Of a DNA stretch of 64,000 nt, positions 63,794-64,000 are shown one piece after another. The stretch comes from Nonomuraea wenchangensis. Its GTDB lineage: Bacteria; Actinomycetota; Actinomycetes; Streptosporangiales; Streptosporangiaceae. The notes under the pieces were generated by a model. That model ran no database searches. It was not told where the DNA came from and saw nothing but the letters and a program-made list of their open reading frames with translations. A program made the position numbers and the translations under genes. The stretch is taken from assembly GCF_900111685.1 (NCBI RefSeq), contig NZ_FOHX01000005.1, positions 1 to 64,000 of the forward strand, written 5' to 3'. Every line of letters starts with the position of its first letter. Position 1 is the first letter of the stretch.

Positions 63794-64000
63794 CGACGAT
63801 CCAGGAAGCCGTGCCGCGCGAGCGGGCCGCGGTCCGGCGCGAGGCGCTCTACTTCGCGGTGCGCAACGGCAAGCTCATGACCGGCCTGACGATCGTCCTG
63901 GCGCTGCTCCTGCTGGGCCTGATCGGCCCGCTGTTCGTGGCCGCCGCGCCCAACGAGTACAGCGTCAAGGCGATGAGCCCGCCCACCGGCGAGCACTGGT
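63790..64000 (+). CDS. ABC permease, DppC type (partial)
   Basis: The gene runs past the window end. The 70 residues seen include a cytoplasmic N-terminus and a first membrane segment (LMTGLTIVLALLLLGLIGPL), then the start of the DppC-like periplasmic loop (NEYSVKAMSPPTGEHW). ATG at 63790, in the overlap with the preceding permease stop. Confidence 0.85.
   Translation, partial: MTTIQEAVPRERAAVRREALYFAVRNGKLMTGLTIVLALLLLGLIGPLFVAAAPNEYSVKAMSPPTGEHW

Overview
The window looks like chromosomal DNA of a high-GC actinomycete. Codon third positions are almost all G or C, GTG starts are common, and many families are typical of Actinobacteria: SepH, DUF4193, DUF3710, DUF3159, DUF4235, an F420-type luciferase-like oxidoreductase, a coproporphyrin-type ferrochelatase and a CutRS-like two-component pair. 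The overall flavour suggests Streptosporangiaceae (Nonomuraea-like), but that placement is inference from gene content. I saw no rRNA or tRNA gene, CRISPR array, transposase, integrase or phage gene, so this reads as a core-like region, not a mobile island.

Layout. 1-7.6 kb: a NUDIX remnant and an intact NUDIX hydrolase, a DHFR-like reductase, a SulP transporter fused to a beta-carbonic anhydrase and translationally coupled to an NAD epimerase, an array of eight 13-bp repeats, a one-span membrane protein with a long disordered tail, and a PEBP lipoprotein. 8-14.3 kb: a coupled pair of bacterial PH-domain membrane proteins, a greatly enlarged SepH cell-division protein, and a subtilase that seems to have lost its catalytic serine. 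14.4-23.8 kb: a membrane protein, a sugar-lactone oxidase, a polysaccharide deacetylase, an MFS exporter, a lytic transglycosylase, ferrochelatase, an S9 peptidase coupled to an inositol-phosphatase family enzyme, and a 54-residue small protein. 24-35 kb: a CutRS-like pair, DUF4193, a paaN-monooxygenase pair behind a palindromic operator, trehalose-6-phosphate synthase, DUF4235 and an archaeal-style valyl-tRNA synthetase. 35-47.8 kb: a secreted DUF6351 protein, an AI-2E family permease, and a block related to the mycobacterial dut-to-ceoBC neighbourhood (thioesterase, dut, DUF3710, OB-fold, DUF3159, RNA methyltransferase, an alpha/beta-hydrolase, APC permease, two TrkA proteins). 47.8-52 kb: a leftward cluster of a GH18-like protein, two histidine kinases and a NarL-type regulator. 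52-57 kb: an F420-type oxidoreductase and the Hen1-Pnkp RNA-repair cassette. 57-64 kb: a sugar porter, a small secreted protein, a Mug-type DNA glycosylase, a CAP-domain protein, and the start of an ABC importer operon behind CebR/CelR-like operators.

Best candidate for something undescribed: the leftward cluster at 47.8-51.9 kb. A membrane-anchored GH18-fold protein whose catalytic acid appears to be gone lies upstream of two coupled histidine kinases. One kinase has the phospho-acceptor histidine and the other has Asn in its place and Gln at the second histidine. A single response regulator follows. This could be a glycan-sensing system in which a dead chitinase is the receptor and a pseudokinase tunes a true kinase. 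That is inference: the residue changes are visible in the sequence, the function is not. Other highlights are the subtilase without a catalytic Ser, the 937-residue SepH with two internal repeat arrays, and a perfect 14-bp cellobiose-regulator-type palindrome in front of an importer of the 'peptide' class.
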